Positions 51,536 through 62,589 of a stretch of DNA of 64,000 nt are shown piece by piece. Location of the stretch: positions 558,001 to 622,000 of the forward strand of contig OX637799.1 of the NCBI GenBank assembly GCA_951802425.1, read 5' to 3'. A program made the position numbers and the translations under genes. The notes beneath the pieces are model-generated. The model was given only the letters and a program-made list of their open reading frames with translations. It was not told where the DNA came from and searched no databases. Position 1 is the stretch's first letter, and every line of letters begins with the position of its first letter. This DNA comes from Clavaria fumosa (lineage: Eukaryota > Basidiomycota > Agaricomycetes > Agaricales > Clavariaceae).

Positions 51536-54500
51536 AAGGCTGGGCGTCTCGACCTGCCAACTTCGCCTTGTCAGGGTATTGCTGGAAGAAGTCCCGGAGC
51601 AACAGTGCAACATTAGTGAGGTTGCGACGAGGTTCCCAGGTGTTCCCCTCTGCAGGGTATCCTAACCACTTCACCAAATACTTCACTCCCCATCCAACCT
51701 TCTTGACATCAAGAATTTCCTCCACCTCATACTCCAAGTGGTCATCGTCAATCGTGGGGGGTGGGGGTGGAGGCAAGTTCTGGGAAGGGAAAGAGGGAGC
51801 AATATACGGGGTGAGTAGCAACTCATTGAAAACCCGGTGAATGCGCCATGCTCGGGGGAGCTTGAGTTGGTATGCTGCTGGTCCAACCTTCTCTTCGATG
51901 GTGAAGGGTCCAGCCTGCTTGTTGTCAAGCTTCTTGGATGGTCGATCCATTTTCAGGTTCCGGGTATCCAGCCAGACTAAGTCCCCCTTTGAGTATTCAC
52001 GACTCGGGCGCTTTCCTTTATCATAGCTAGCCTTCATCGCATCTGCCGCCTTCCCCATTGCATCCCTGGCTGCTCTTCGGGATTCCGTGAGCTTGGCCAT
52101 CCACTCGTCTGCTGCAGGGTTCACTTCAGAGGGCGGCCGGATACCACCATTCCAAGGGTGCCGGCCATACTCCAGATAGAAAGGTGTGAATCCAGTGGCT
52201 GAGTGCTCACGGTTATTGAGCGCGAATTCGGCTGTGGATAGCCACTCTGCCCAATCATCCTGCAGATGGTCAACATAGGCCCGGAGATACACTTCAACCT
52301 CCTGATTGACCCGCTCTGTCTGTCCATCTGTTTGTGGGTGGAAGGCAGTGCTCGGGTTCGCCTTAACTCCAATCATCCCATAAAACTCCCTCATGAATCT
52401 GGACACAAATTGGGTTCCCTGGTCACTCACAACTTTCTGCGGGACTCCATGGTCGTGGAAGACCCGGTCTCAAAGGATCCAAGCAGCACCAAGTCCCGTG
52501 AGGTCAAGGCCAATAGCTTCGATGAGAGTTCGTTTTGTAAACTTGTCGACAATGACAAGGATCGCATTGTGACCATGTGAGAGGGGGAAAGGTCCAACAA
52601 TGTCCCAAGAGATGACTGCCCAGGGGCTCTCAGGGACAGGGTGCGGATGGAGCGGAGCGGCGCGCCTGGTACGATCAGGCTTGATTCGTTGGCATGTCTC
52701 ACATCCACCTGCATACCGATTGGAATCCTTCACCATGCCCACCCACCAATAGGACCTTAGCAGAGCCGCCCTCAGTTTCTGTGGACCAGGGTGTCCTGCG
52801 ATGGGGAGGTCATGCTCAAAGGTGAGCACTGCCTCACGTGCTTCTGGGGGCACCCAAGTGATTTCTGCCTTCCGCCAGAGTCCCATCCGATCTCTCATCC
52901 ACTCATCATCAAGCTCCTCCGGCTTCTGCACATATACCGCACTGTTTTTCTGGAGTAGCGTCTCCATCTCCGATGTGAACGATGTGCGGGTCTCAGCCTC
53001 TGGGAAGACCTGTACTGGTGCATCCTCCTCCACCATCTCTCCATAATCTGGCCTCTGTGAGAGTGTATCTGCTTTCGTGTTTGACTTCCCAGTACAGTAC
53101 TTGATCTCAAAGTCAAAGCACTGGAGCTCTCCAACCCAACGGACCTGCCTTGGTTTCAACTTCTGGGGCTTCCGGAAGTACTGGAGGTTAGCATGGTCCA
53201 TCCAGATTTCGATAGTCTCTTCCACCCCAATCAGGTAAGCCCGCCACTCGCGTAGTGCCCGGATTACAGCCAGGAACTCCTTGTCGTACACATTGTAATT
53301 CTTCTCAGCTGCAGTGAGGGCTTTGGAGATGTAGTCTACAACTCTCCAAGTCCCATCCACCTGCTGCTGTGAGAGAACTCCTCCAGTCGCCAAGTTGCTC
53401 ACATCTGTTTCTACCTTCCATCTCCCTTTGTCTTGTGGTAGAGCCAAGACCGGGGCTGATACTAGTGCCAGGCGGAGATCTTGGAAGGCTGCTTCCTTCT
53501 CCTCCTCCCATCTCCACGGGACTTTCCCTGTCAGCCGGAAGAGTGGTTTTGCCCGGGCAGAGAGATTTGGGATGTGCCGGCGGAGGTAGTTCAGCATCCC
53601 GTTGAATCTTTGTACCTCTTTCACATTTTTCGGTCTGGGCCAGTTACGGATCGCCGCGCCTTTAGCTGGGTCATGCTCTAGACGGTTGTGGGAGATCTTC
53701 ATCCCCAGGAAGAAAACCTCACTCTTCTCGAACTCGCACTTGCTGAGTCTGAGACACAGGCCATTCTCCCCAAACTTCTTCAAGACCCGATCCATCCAAT
53801 ACCAATGTGTAGCCAAATCCTCTGCAAACACTATAACATCATCGACATAGGCTCGGACATGCCCCCCTGCAATCTCTTCTCTCAACACATGGTTCATGAA
53901 GCGCTGGAAGGTTGCAGGCGCATTCTGCAGCCCAAACCACATAACTGCCGGTTCGAAGAGTCCACGAGGCATTAGGAAAGCACAGCAGTGCTGATGTTCT
54001 GGCCAGACCTGCATCGATGGGAAACCTCCCTTCGCATCAATCTTGGAATAGATGGTCGCCCCCTTTAACACATCCACAGTGTCTCGTATGAGGGGGAGGG
54101 GGTACTTGTCTTTGATTAGATACGAGTTCAGCCTAGAGTAATCGATAATCGGCTGCAGCTTGTCCTTCTCACATTTGAAGAAGAAGGGGCTTGCGTACGG
54201 GGACTTCGAAGGTCGGATTCGTCCAGAAGCTAGCTGGTCATCCACCCAGCGATTCATTTCCACCATCTCTTCTCGCGTCAGAGAGTATAGCTTAGAGGAG
54301 AGGTGTCCAGGGTCTGTTTTAAACTCGATTTTGATATCAAAGTCAGGGCGGGAGCGGGGGAGCTCATCCCACTTTGCTTCACTAAAAACCAAAGGGTAGC
54401 AGCTGGGCCAATCAGGGGTAGGGCCAGTGTTGGGAAAACGGGTGTCCGGGATACTGGCCGAGGCCAGGGTACTCGCTTTTGGTGGACCTGAGGGTCGAAC

Positions 54501-55157
54501 AGGGGACCGGTGGCTGTGTGGGGAGGAGGCACAGGAGTTGGGGCAGTGGGTGAGCCTTACTTCAGCTTTCACCCAGTCAATCTCTGGATTATGACGCTTT
54601 AGCCAATCATGCCCAAGGATCGCCGTGTGGGACTGAGTCTTCCCTAGCAGGAAGTGGATCCGCTCCTGGTGGTCGCCAACCGTCACAAGCAGCTCCATCC
54701 CATACCGGATCTTACCATCTCTGTTCTGTGTTCCATCCACATTACACATGGTGATTGGATTCAGCAAGGGAGATGGTTCCAATCCCACTTTTTTCGCCCA
54801 CTCCAAGTCCATAAAGCAGTTGGTGCAGCCTGAGTCGACAAGGGCTTTCGTAGTTGCCCCTTTGCCAGTGCTGAGAGCCTCCAGGTGCACCTGGATGGAG
54901 AGCTCTCGGGGCATACGCAATAGGGTGTCCTTCAGCACCTCTGCAAGGTGCTTTGTTGGCTCCACTTGGCTGCTAGTCCCCTTTTCTCTTTTCAGTATTT
55001 CACTTTTAGCGGTTTCCGTTTCCGCTTTGTCCTTCACCTCAGCCCCAATCCGGGTGTGTCTCCGCTGCAAGATAGTGTATTTTGGGATACTAGCTGCGGG
55101 TACAGGGACGGGAGGGGGGCTGGGATATCTACTCCTGAGACTCCAGTTCGGACTCAC
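51534..55157 (-). pseudogene. Gypsy pol: protease-RT-RNase H-integrase-chromodomain, one stop
   Basis: The frame begins at a GTG overlapping the gag stop, so a +1-type frameshift or readthrough is probably needed. Protease: ALVDSGCTN. RT: KDKYPLPLI, YSKIDAKGGF, AYVDDVIVF. RNase H: VETDVSNLATGGVLSQ and WMDHANL. Integrase: GHPGPQKLR...CETCQ zinc domain, then SWDIVGPF, VVSDQGTQF and HPQTDGQTERVNQE, giving D-D-E. A TGA at 52470-52472 follows LGAAWIL; the decayed relative has Arg there. The C-terminus carries a chromodomain (EYEVEEILDVKKVG...YLVKWLGYP...NTWEPRRNL), which in chromoviruses guides insertion to heterochromatin. Confidence 0.9.
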
Positions 55158-56158
55158 TGGGCCTCGTCTCCAAAATCCGGCTCTTCAACAGGAGCCCTCT
55201 TCTCTCTCTCGAGCAAATCCAGGCGGTCTCGGAGCAGTGCGATCTCGTTCTCATAGTCCTCTGCACTACGTGCCTGGCTTTCCACGGCGCGGATCTGTGG
55301 CCTCGGGATCTGCGGACATGTGTCCTGGAGCTGGCAATCTCTCACCATGTGACCAGCTTGGCCACATCGGAAGCAGGTGCGCAACACTCCAGGGGCACGG
55401 GCATGATCCACCACCATGGCGTCACCGGCATTGGTGGGACGCGGCATGGTGGGAGGGGCAGGGGTGCGGGCCAGAGGCTGGGCCAGGAAGGGACGGGGGG
55501 CTGGGGCGAAGCGGGTTTGTTGAGGGAGGGGGCGGCTGGTTGCGGGCAGAGCAGGATGCACAGAGTCCTGTTGTGCGATGACTCCGTCGAGGCGATGCTG
55601 CTGAGCGTCTAGCTTTTCGGCAAGTGCCTTCCACTGCACGTAGGTCTCTGGCATTGGCGAAACACCATAGACCTTTCCCACTAGCCTCCTGCTCAGATTC
55701 GACTCCAGCCAATGGACCAGGATGTCCGAATTGGCCACTTCTGTCATCCCCGCTCTTCGGAACATTGTTTCGAACTTTGCGAAGAACTCAGGTGCCGTCA
55801 TGACACCCTGTTTGAACTTCGCAATATCTGCGAGGGCAGTCGCACGGTCGTTCGGGTCATCGAACGCTCGCTTCATCTCTTCCACAAATTCTGCCCAGGT
55901 TCCAACCTCGTTGTTACCCAGGATTTCCTCTCCCTTCACATTTGCCCATTCTGCGGCAAACCCCTCGCCAGTAATTTTGCTGAGGGTGTAGAGGACCTTT
56001 GCCAGGTCCGTGGCATAGATTATCGGATTCACCATAAACAGGAGGCGGAGCGACCGGAGGAATGTATGGAAATTTCTTTTTTGCCCATCAAATGGGGCAA
56101 CGACTAAATCCAGCCTCGTGGCATGGACTTCAGGTGGGGCGACGTGGTCAGCCATCAC
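55154..56158 (-). CDS. Gypsy Gag with CCHC zinc knuckle
   Basis: 334 residues, uninterrupted. Residues ~15-175 form a Ty3/Gypsy capsid-like (retrotransposon gag) region (PFDGQKRNFHTFLRSLRLLF split here, WAEFVEEMKRAFDDPND). A Pro-rich linker is followed by CFRCGQAGHMVRDC near residue 270 and a C-terminal coiled coil. It packages element RNA in virus-like particles. The start is at 56158, ~650 bp from the 5' LTR. Confidence 0.9.
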   Translation of the reverse strand: MMADHVAPPEVHATRLDLVVAPFDGQKRNFHTFLRSLRLLFMVNPIIYATDLAKVLYTLSKITGEGFAAEWANVKGEEILGNNEVGTWAEFVEEMKRAFDDPNDRATALADIAKFKQGVMTAPEFFAKFETMFRRAGMTEVANSDILVHWLESNLSRRLVGKVYGVSPMPETYVQWKALAEKLDAQQHRLDGVIAQQDSVHPALPATSRPLPQQTRFAPAPRPFLAQPLARTPAPPTMPRPTNAGDAMVVDHARAPGVLRTCFRCGQAGHMVRDCQLQDTCPQIPRPQIRAVESQARSAEDYENEIALLRDRLDLLEREKRAPVEEPDFGDEAQ

Positions 56159-56808
56159 AGACCCTGGTGGTGGTGATGGAGTTTCGGGGACGTCAGTAAC
56201 GGGGGAATCGGGGGGGAGCTGGGCTTGACCCAGTCTCGGATGCAGATGCTGTAAATAGAATTCCGGGCCTCAGGCACTCAGGATTTCTTCGATCTCTTAG
56301 CAGTCCTGTCCTCTCAGGCTGCTCTCTATGTATCTAGGTACTTATAGAACTCTTATTCTATAAAACTTGTTGCTAGCGTGGGGCCCAAATGGTGTCCCAG
56401 GTGGTCACTCCACAACTCCTAGTGAGTTGCCCGTGTGCCCTTCTGACAATGGTCACAGAGCAAGGGCCCTGTCCACTGGACCAGGAAACTACAGAAAAAC
56501 TATGTATAGGGCCTTTCCGTGCCCTGTACACTACACGATTCACTGGTACGTAGCTGTAAAGCAAAGTTCCGGGCCTTTGGCACTCGGTGTCTCTTGGGGA
56601 GGGTCACAGTAGACTTCCTCCGGGTCTGGTCACGTGTATCTACACACAGTAAAAATTTCACACGGTTCTGTTGCACACCATGGGCAGGGTAAAGAGAAAG
56701 AGGATGAGGGGGATAAGCTGTCACAGAGTGTGACAGTTTGAGATAGGGGTCCAGGCTAGCCGGGTTAGGACACGGGGCTAGGGCAGACAGGGGTTGATGT
56801 TAGTATTG
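56159..56808 (-). other. Gypsy 5' leader
   Basis: Untranslated region between the 5' LTR and gag. Two related words, TTCCGGGCCTTTGGCACTC and TTCCGGGCCTCAGGCACTC, occur ~310 bp apart. The first bases after the LTR (CAATACTAACATC on the minus strand) would be the primer-binding site, but no tRNA match was recognised. Confidence 0.6.
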
Positions 56809-57113
56809 TGTCAGACTTAGTCTCACGGTTCACACAACTTAACGTAAGGTCGATGATGACGATACTAACATAAGGGGAAAAGGGTACAAGTAAGAAAGCG
56901 ACGTAGTATATATAGTGAGCAGTTCGGGAGTTGCTGGCGTTCCCACGCTCGGACCCCGTGCGTCACGTGATGCGTCCAGGCCCGGGTCACGTGATTTTCC
57001 CATTATGTAAGCCACCACCCGTTCGGGTCACGTGACTCGTCCGCAAACTTCCCGCAACTCTTTTGCGATCCTTTCTTGGCCTTTCCAACCTGCTTATGTA
57101 AGCGATCCTGACA
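56809..57113 (-). repeat. 5' LTR of the Gypsy element
   Basis: Same length and motifs as the 3' copy, with CACGTG at 56964-56969 and two further sites downstream. Confidence 0.9.
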
Positions 57114-57697
57114 TGCCCAGCCTTGAGGAGGGGGCCATGTCAGGATCCATTACGTAAGCCGCCGTCACTGAGTGCACAACGCGCTAGGAACTAGTTACAA
57201 GGACCGAGTATGGGATCACGTGACCGCCCGTGACCTCAACTCCACACTCGCGGCTCCCCAGGCACCTACAGGCCCGCAACCAGCACCCATCACGTGCCTA
57301 CACCCTCGTTCCTTGCGATTTCCCATGCTTTGCAATTCGTGATGGAGGCGGATCAGCAAAAATGCCTCTGATGTCCCCCATCAATCAATCTAACCTAAAC
57401 GGGCCTAATTGAGGTCTCCCCTCGGGCAGCCAAGACCGCGCCAAGCATTCCTTCTGTCGTCCTCCCCACATCCGTACCTCGCCACTACCTTCCTCATTTG
57501 GCATCCCCTTTTCCCTATATTGCCTCCCCTATCCCGCGCGACTCAGAGCACGTAGCCTCGTTTCTCTTACTTATGACTCACCTCCTACACAGCCCCCTTC
57601 CCCCAGTATATATAATGCCTTTGTAATGAGTATAGGCCCTCACGTTGAAATCAAGCTTCTTTCCCCTTCTCGCTTCTGTGAGGGACTCGGACTGACA
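57114..57697 (+). repeat. polypurine tract plus LTR of a second, related Gypsy family
   Basis: TGCCCAGCCTTGAGGAGGGG at 57114 parallels the polypurine end of the minus-strand Gypsy, and 57137-57697 (TGTCAGGATCC...CTGACA, 561 bp) is an LTR with a TATATAA box (~57609) and CACGTG sites. Only this 3' end survives. Short open frames inside it are not genes. Confidence 0.7.
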
Positions 57698-59650
57698 TCT
57701 TGACGCTTGGGGTAAAGGTCTTGTAGTAATCGATTCCATAGACTTGGGAATAGTAATCGTCCTCTTGGTTCCCTTCGCCTTCAGGTGAGTGTTGAAAGGT
57801 CCATTAATGAATTCTCCACCTCCATCACAGTGAAACTCTTTCACAGACACCCCAAACTGTGTCTCCAGCCAGGCCTCGAAATTCTTGTATGCCTGGAAGG
57901 TCTGATCCTTTGTCTTTAGTGCTTCAACCTCGCTCCATGCCTTTGCCTCATCTGTAAACGTCACAAAATAGCTCTCTCCTGTCAATGCTTGCACCTGCGC
58001 AGGCCCCCAGATGTCTGAATGGATGCAGTCACCCAGTCCAGTCGCTGTTCGCTCGTTTGACCTTGTCTTTGGGATTGGTGCTTTGGTGAGCTTTGCCTTT
58101 GTGCATGCGACACAGAAGGGAGTTGCTGAACCTTTCTCCAGCTCAATTCCTTCAACATGTCCATCTTTTACCATCATCTCCACAGCCTTTGGTGAGATAT
58201 GACCCATTTTCCTATGCAATTCATCAACAGACATCTTCACCATTGCAATATTTGCAGTGATACCAGCAGAAGAGGTCCCTGTGAGCTTGTACAACCCATT
58301 TACTTCAGGGATCCTGGCGATGACTTGGTGAATAGGTGAGGTTGTTGAGATTTCGCACCATGGCCCTTCAAACTGAACTGCAAACCCAGCTTTAACGATG
58401 TGGCTCATCGAAATTAGAGTAAAGGCGATGTCAGGAGCATAGAGGACATCACGGAGGGTGACTTCGGTAATTTTTGAACTGTTGGGTAGCTCAATAGCAA
58501 CGTTTCCTATCCCAAGAGCTTGGAAAGTGTGTCCATCTGCTGCATTTATTGCCTGGGAGATTGGTCTGAAGGAACTGAACTTGTTTCTGTCTGCACAGAA
58601 GTGGCTGGAGGCTCCAGAATCGATGATTGCACCTCGTCGAATCGCTGGGACTGAGTATAGGGCAGTTGCTACATCTTCAAATGTTGATGTGCAGGTTACT
58701 GTGAATGCAAACTCTTTGTCTGAGGAGTCTGGGATCGAATCGGCGATGTTTGCTGATGGTCCTTGCTTAGAACCCTTTGATCCTCTGTTCTGGTGAGGTC
58801 CCTGACCTTCAGCACCTCCTCCAGGTCGCCAACAGTCCTCCTTTGTATGTCCTATCTTATGGCAGTTCCAGCATTCGACATTTGACTTGGAAATCGATTT
58901 GGGCTTCCATTTCCCCTTCTGTCCTTTCTGAGGCTTTGAGAATAACACACTGTCACCCTTGGCAGCTTGCTGACAAATGATGCGGTGTTCATACTCCTCA
59001 AGAAGGTATTGTTTGAGGTCATTGGGGTCTAGATTTGTCTTGGTAGCCTTTGCCATGACCATGAGGGATGAAACGAGTGGTCGAAACGATTCTGGAAGTG
59101 ATCCAACCATCATAGCAGTGAAATCCTCGTCTTTGATCGCTGCTCCCATGCCTGCTAGTCCCTCATGACGCTTCCACATCTCAGAAAGGTGGGCTTTGAT
59201 GTCCTCACCCTCTGAGCACTTCATTTCCTGAAGCTGTCATCGCATATCGACCTGATAGAGAAGAGTCTTCCCTTCACACTCATTGGCAACAGCTTCCCAC
59301 ATGTCCTTTGCAGAGGTGAGTCGTCCTATGCTCTGAGCAAGGCTGAGAGAAACAGAATTGATGATGATATGACAAGCCAGGTACTCCTTCATGTCAAATT
59401 CCTCAATCTGTTTCTCCCTAGCTTCAATTTGGTCTTCTGTGGCAGGTGTCTTGCCATCTCCAGAGACTACTATGCCACCCACAACAGCATATGGGTTTGG
59501 CCTATTCACCATGCCTTTGACATGGCCCATCAGACCTCAGGATCCCATTGCAATCAAGACCTTGGTCTTGTAGTCAACCCAATTGGAGCCATCATTGGCT
59601 AACTTGGGAATAGAGATGGAATTCGAACTGGGGAGGGCAGAGTCGGTTAA
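57698..59650 (-). pseudogene. Ty1/Copia gag-pol remnant C (gag, zinc knuckle, protease, integrase start)
   Basis: On the minus strand from ~59620: GSNWVDYKTKVLIAMGS, a TGA, GLMGHVKGMV; a second TGA after YQVDMR; then an open frame 59224-57578. It shows a UBN2-type gag, CWNCHKIGHTKEDC, protease IIDSGASSHFC, GAG-pre-integrase (RKMGHISPKAVE) and integrase (CVACTKAKLTKAPIP, HSDIWGPAQ, FHCDGGGEF). It is cut at ~57698 by the LTR, so the rest of integrase, RT and RNase H are missing. Confidence 0.88.
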
Positions 59651-59768
59651 GGTGCCGGGTCTCATAATCTGTTGATGTTTCATAAAAGGGTGACCACACT
59701 GGGGTTTTTGAACCTAGGACCTTCCAAACACATGGTGGGTGCTCTAACCACTGAGCTACATGGTCTAC
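59590..59768 (-). mobile_element. tRNA-derived SINE-like element
   Basis: On the minus strand GACCATGTAGCTCAGTGGTT starts a tRNA-like head. TAGCTCAGTGG matches the pol III A box (TRGYNNARNGG) and GGTTCAAAAACC ~45 nt on matches the B box (GGTTCRANNCC). The D arm and acceptor-like ends pair, but the anticodon and T stems do not, so this is not a working tRNA. It abuts the 5' end of Copia gag; its 3' end is not defined. Confidence 0.65.
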
Positions 59769-60343
59769 ATTATAGTTCAATGAGGGGGACAGATATCTGA
59801 TGCTGACTTGGTCACTCATGATGTACTCAAAGGTCATTCCTTGACTTGGTCACATGGTGCACTCAGAGGTCATCTTATCAGAGTGTCTCATCCCTGTTGT
59901 GATTGACTTTCCACATTAATCAATCCAACAAAGGGCTATGATCCTGTTTACTCAAAACCTGTGCAAAACCCACAGGTTACCCATGGTGATCACTAGTCAT
60001 GGGAAGGAGCTCAATCTGCAAAGATTCAGCAACCCTCCTCAGTGATTTTACTTCTTCTGGAGGGAGGTGTCCTTTTGAGCTTGGTCTATCAGCAAATATC
60101 CTTGCAAATGCCCCACATCTTGAAAAGCTCCTCTTGGTGGATCTCAACTCAAGTATCAAAAAAACATACTGTCTGCGAAATTTTTTCGACTCTGACAGAC
60201 ATCAGGAAAAAGAACCCCCAGCAGTAGCTATCAGCATAGACTATGTAGACTACACAGACTGTATAGACTGCTGTAGCATATGTAGTGAGAAAAATAGTAA
60301 TACATAGAAGGTATGGATTACTATATAGCATGCAATAGACTGG
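59769..60343. other. unassigned sequence
   Basis: A ~100-codon open stretch (59999-60307) contains ILANAPHLEKLLLVDL, which resembles a leucine-rich repeat of F-box proteins, but nothing else supports a gene. Short TAGACTACACAGACTG repeats close the region. Confidence 0.3.
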
Positions 60344-60778
60344 GTAGCATATTATGAGTGCATTGTAGTCACCGGTAGTAGTGCCTATGTACTATGTTGA
60401 GCCTAGTAGCATATTATGAGTGCATTGTAGTCATGGTAGTAGAGCCTATGTACTATGTTGAACCTAGTAGCATATTATGAGTGCATTGTAGTCATGGTAG
60501 TAGAGCCTATGTACTATGTTGAGCCTAGTAGCATATTATGAGTGCATTGTAGTCATGGTAGTAGAGCCTATGTACTATGTTGAACCTAGTAGCATATTAT
60601 GAGTGCATTGTAGTCATGGTAGTAGAGCCTATGTACTATGTTGAGCCTAGTAGCATATTATGAGTGCATTGTAGTTACAGTAGTAGAGCCTATGTACTAT
60701 GTTGAGCCTAGTAGCATATTATGAGTGCATTGTAGTCACGGTAGTAGAGCCTATGTACTATGTTGAGCCTAGTAGCAA
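60344..60778. repeat. 61-bp minisatellite, seven copies
   Basis: The unit includes GTAGCATATTATGAGTGCAT, TGTAGTCATGGTAGTAGAGC and TATGTACTATGTTGA; copies differ by one to four bases. Confidence 0.95.
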
Positions 60779-61008
60779 CTAGTGATAGTGCTGTTGGGTA
60801 GGATAGTAAGCCTTTGTACTACATTGAATTGACAGCACAGATGTTGTCATGATTATGATATAATCAGGAGCTGAGTGGAGGTGAGGTGAATTCCAGCAAG
60901 GTTGAAGCAATAAACTCATGAGTGTTTCAGTATGCTATAGATTAGGATTAAAATGAACAATTCATGATATTGTGCAGTATATGACAAGTACATAGAGTAG
61001 TCTCTTTT
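60779..61008. other. spacer
   Basis: Nothing recognised. Confidence 0.5.
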
Positions 61009-61267
61009 TGTTAGGATTGCTTACATAAGCCATCCCAAAAAGGAGTTGTGGAGAAACTGGGGAGGGTTGTTGGAAGGTCACATGACCTGTGGCTGGGGTC
61101 AGATTACATAATTGTAAGATCACATGACCTGGAGCCTGGGCATGTCATGTGATCCAAGGGTCTGAGCATGGGAACACAGTATCTTTTCCTCTTTTGTACT
61201 CTTTCCCCCTTATGTTAGTATTGTTGTCGTGACCTTACATTTAAGTTGTGTGAGACCCAGTCTGATA
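61009..61267 (+). repeat. solo Gypsy LTR with TSD CTTTT
   Basis: TGTTAGGATTGC...CAGTCTGATA is flanked by CTTTT on both sides (61004-61008 and 61268-61272). It is homologous to the LTRs at 29769 and 34166. All three CACGTG sites have become CACATG/CATGTG. Confidence 0.93.
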
Positions 61268-61577
61268 CTTTTGGACTAAAATTGTTACAAAGATTTGTAC
61301 TCCATAAATGAATGCATATCAGTATACTTGTTGAGATAAAATTGAGCTGCTGAATCAAGAGCATTATTTCTGGTCCATGAGATAGGTACATCTGCTGATC
61401 CAAAGTGAGGAATCAACAGACAACTGTGCCAAATCCTATCAATGCTGACTACTTCAGCATTTGCAGAATTTTGTCAAGTAGACAAAATAATCTGATACAT
61501 GCCAGTTGCTAGATCAAAGCTTGTAAGTGGTCTGTACCAGTGAACATATGCTAAAGGATGTGGTACTATGCTCAGGC
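61268..61577. other. spacer
   Basis: AT-rich, no gene seen. Confidence 0.5.
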
Positions 61578-61978
61578 CATCAGCAAAACAGCTTGGCTAA
61601 ATGTAAGTATGGACTGGTATGGACTAGTGTGTAACACCCCAAGTTGTCTTGGGGTGTTACATACCAGTCCATACCTCTCTACTGTACCATTTCATTCAAT
61701 TGACCAGGTGGTGTGATGCATTCCTCTGGTCAAATTTTGAATTGACTGGAAGTAGAAGTCAAGTGTCACATGAGGGATAATTGACTGCCCCTCCACCAGT
61801 ATATATTAGGTAACTGTCACCCAAAAAGGGAATTTCACCTTACAAATTGACCAATTCCTCAAATGATGTGTGACCAGTGTGATTTTTGGCCAATTTGGGG
61901 AGGTGCATGATGCATGACAGGTCAATTGAATGAAATGGTACAGTATACTGACAACTCAGCTGAGCTGTTTTGCTGATG
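61578..61978. mobile_element. 401-bp MITE with 19-20 bp inverted ends
   Basis: The left end CATCAGCAAAACAGCTTGGC mirrors the right end CAGCTGAGCTGTTTTGCTGATG closely. A perfect inner hairpin (GTAACACCCCAAG TTGT CTTGGGGTGTTAC) lies at ~61632-61661. Subterminal words AATGGTACAGTA and its complement face each other. The target duplication is unclear. It is related to the short element at 12524 and a remnant near 1774. Confidence 0.8.
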
Positions 61979-62589
61979 AGATGCTTTGGAAGATCAAAAA
62001 TCTTGCTACATGAAGACCTAGTTGAAGTTGACATCAAATTGTAGACAATTGATAGCCTTAGACTAACCTTTTAATCCATCCTCTTTCCACTGTGATTTGT
62101 TTTCAATGATCAAGGTAGTGTCAAAGCATGGTGGAGTTGCTGGCTTGCATGGTCCATTAGAATGGCCAGGCATTCCATGAATCTGATATAATTGTTCATC
62201 AGCTTGGGGCTTGGATGGCAACTTGACAGTAATATATTTATACACATCAAATCAATCATGATAGTTTGGATGAATATGATCTCTTCCAAAAGATTGCTCC
62301 AAAAAGGTGTTCAAAGCTTGGATAAAGCTAGGTACCCATTTATTTTGGTAAATTAGTACAGAAAATATCAATTTTTTTTTTGACATATCCACATTAATCT
62401 ACAGATCAAGTAGTGTCTTATGAAAAAAAAAAATCTTGAGAATTGCTTGAGAATTGACTGAGAAATGGGCCAGAACATTTGTGGGTCAATGATTTGGTAA
62501 GCTTGCTGTACTTGTGGCATGGTGGGAATTGCCATCCCAGAAAGTCGTCACATGCTCTGTGTTGAACTTGTCATTCTCTCTGCCTCCCA
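61979..62589. other. AT-rich spacer
   Basis: No supported gene. Confidence 0.5.

Larger units (their letters stand above)
51218..57113 (-). mobile_element. near-intact chromodomain Ty3/Gypsy element
   Basis: LTRs of 305 bp (51218-51522 and 56809-57113) differ by about eight transitions by eye. On the minus strand the order is 5' LTR, leader, gag, pol (protease, RT, RNase H, integrase, chromodomain), polypurine tract and 3' LTR. The only coding lesion seen is one TGA in the integrase. No 5-bp target duplication is present (CTCAC on the left, TGCCC on the right), which points to a rearranged or recombined copy. Confidence 0.92.

Noticed and set aside
59690..59768. Functional tRNA gene on the minus strand
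   Set aside because: A and B boxes are present but the anticodon and T stems do not pair, so a SINE head is more likely.
59999..60307. Leucine-rich-repeat/F-box-like fragment
   Set aside because: One LRR-like phrase only, followed by TAGACT repeats; too weak to annotate as a gene.
60344..60778. CRISPR-like array
   Set aside because: Tandem 61-bp units without unique spacers in a eukaryotic context; the same applies to the other arrays.
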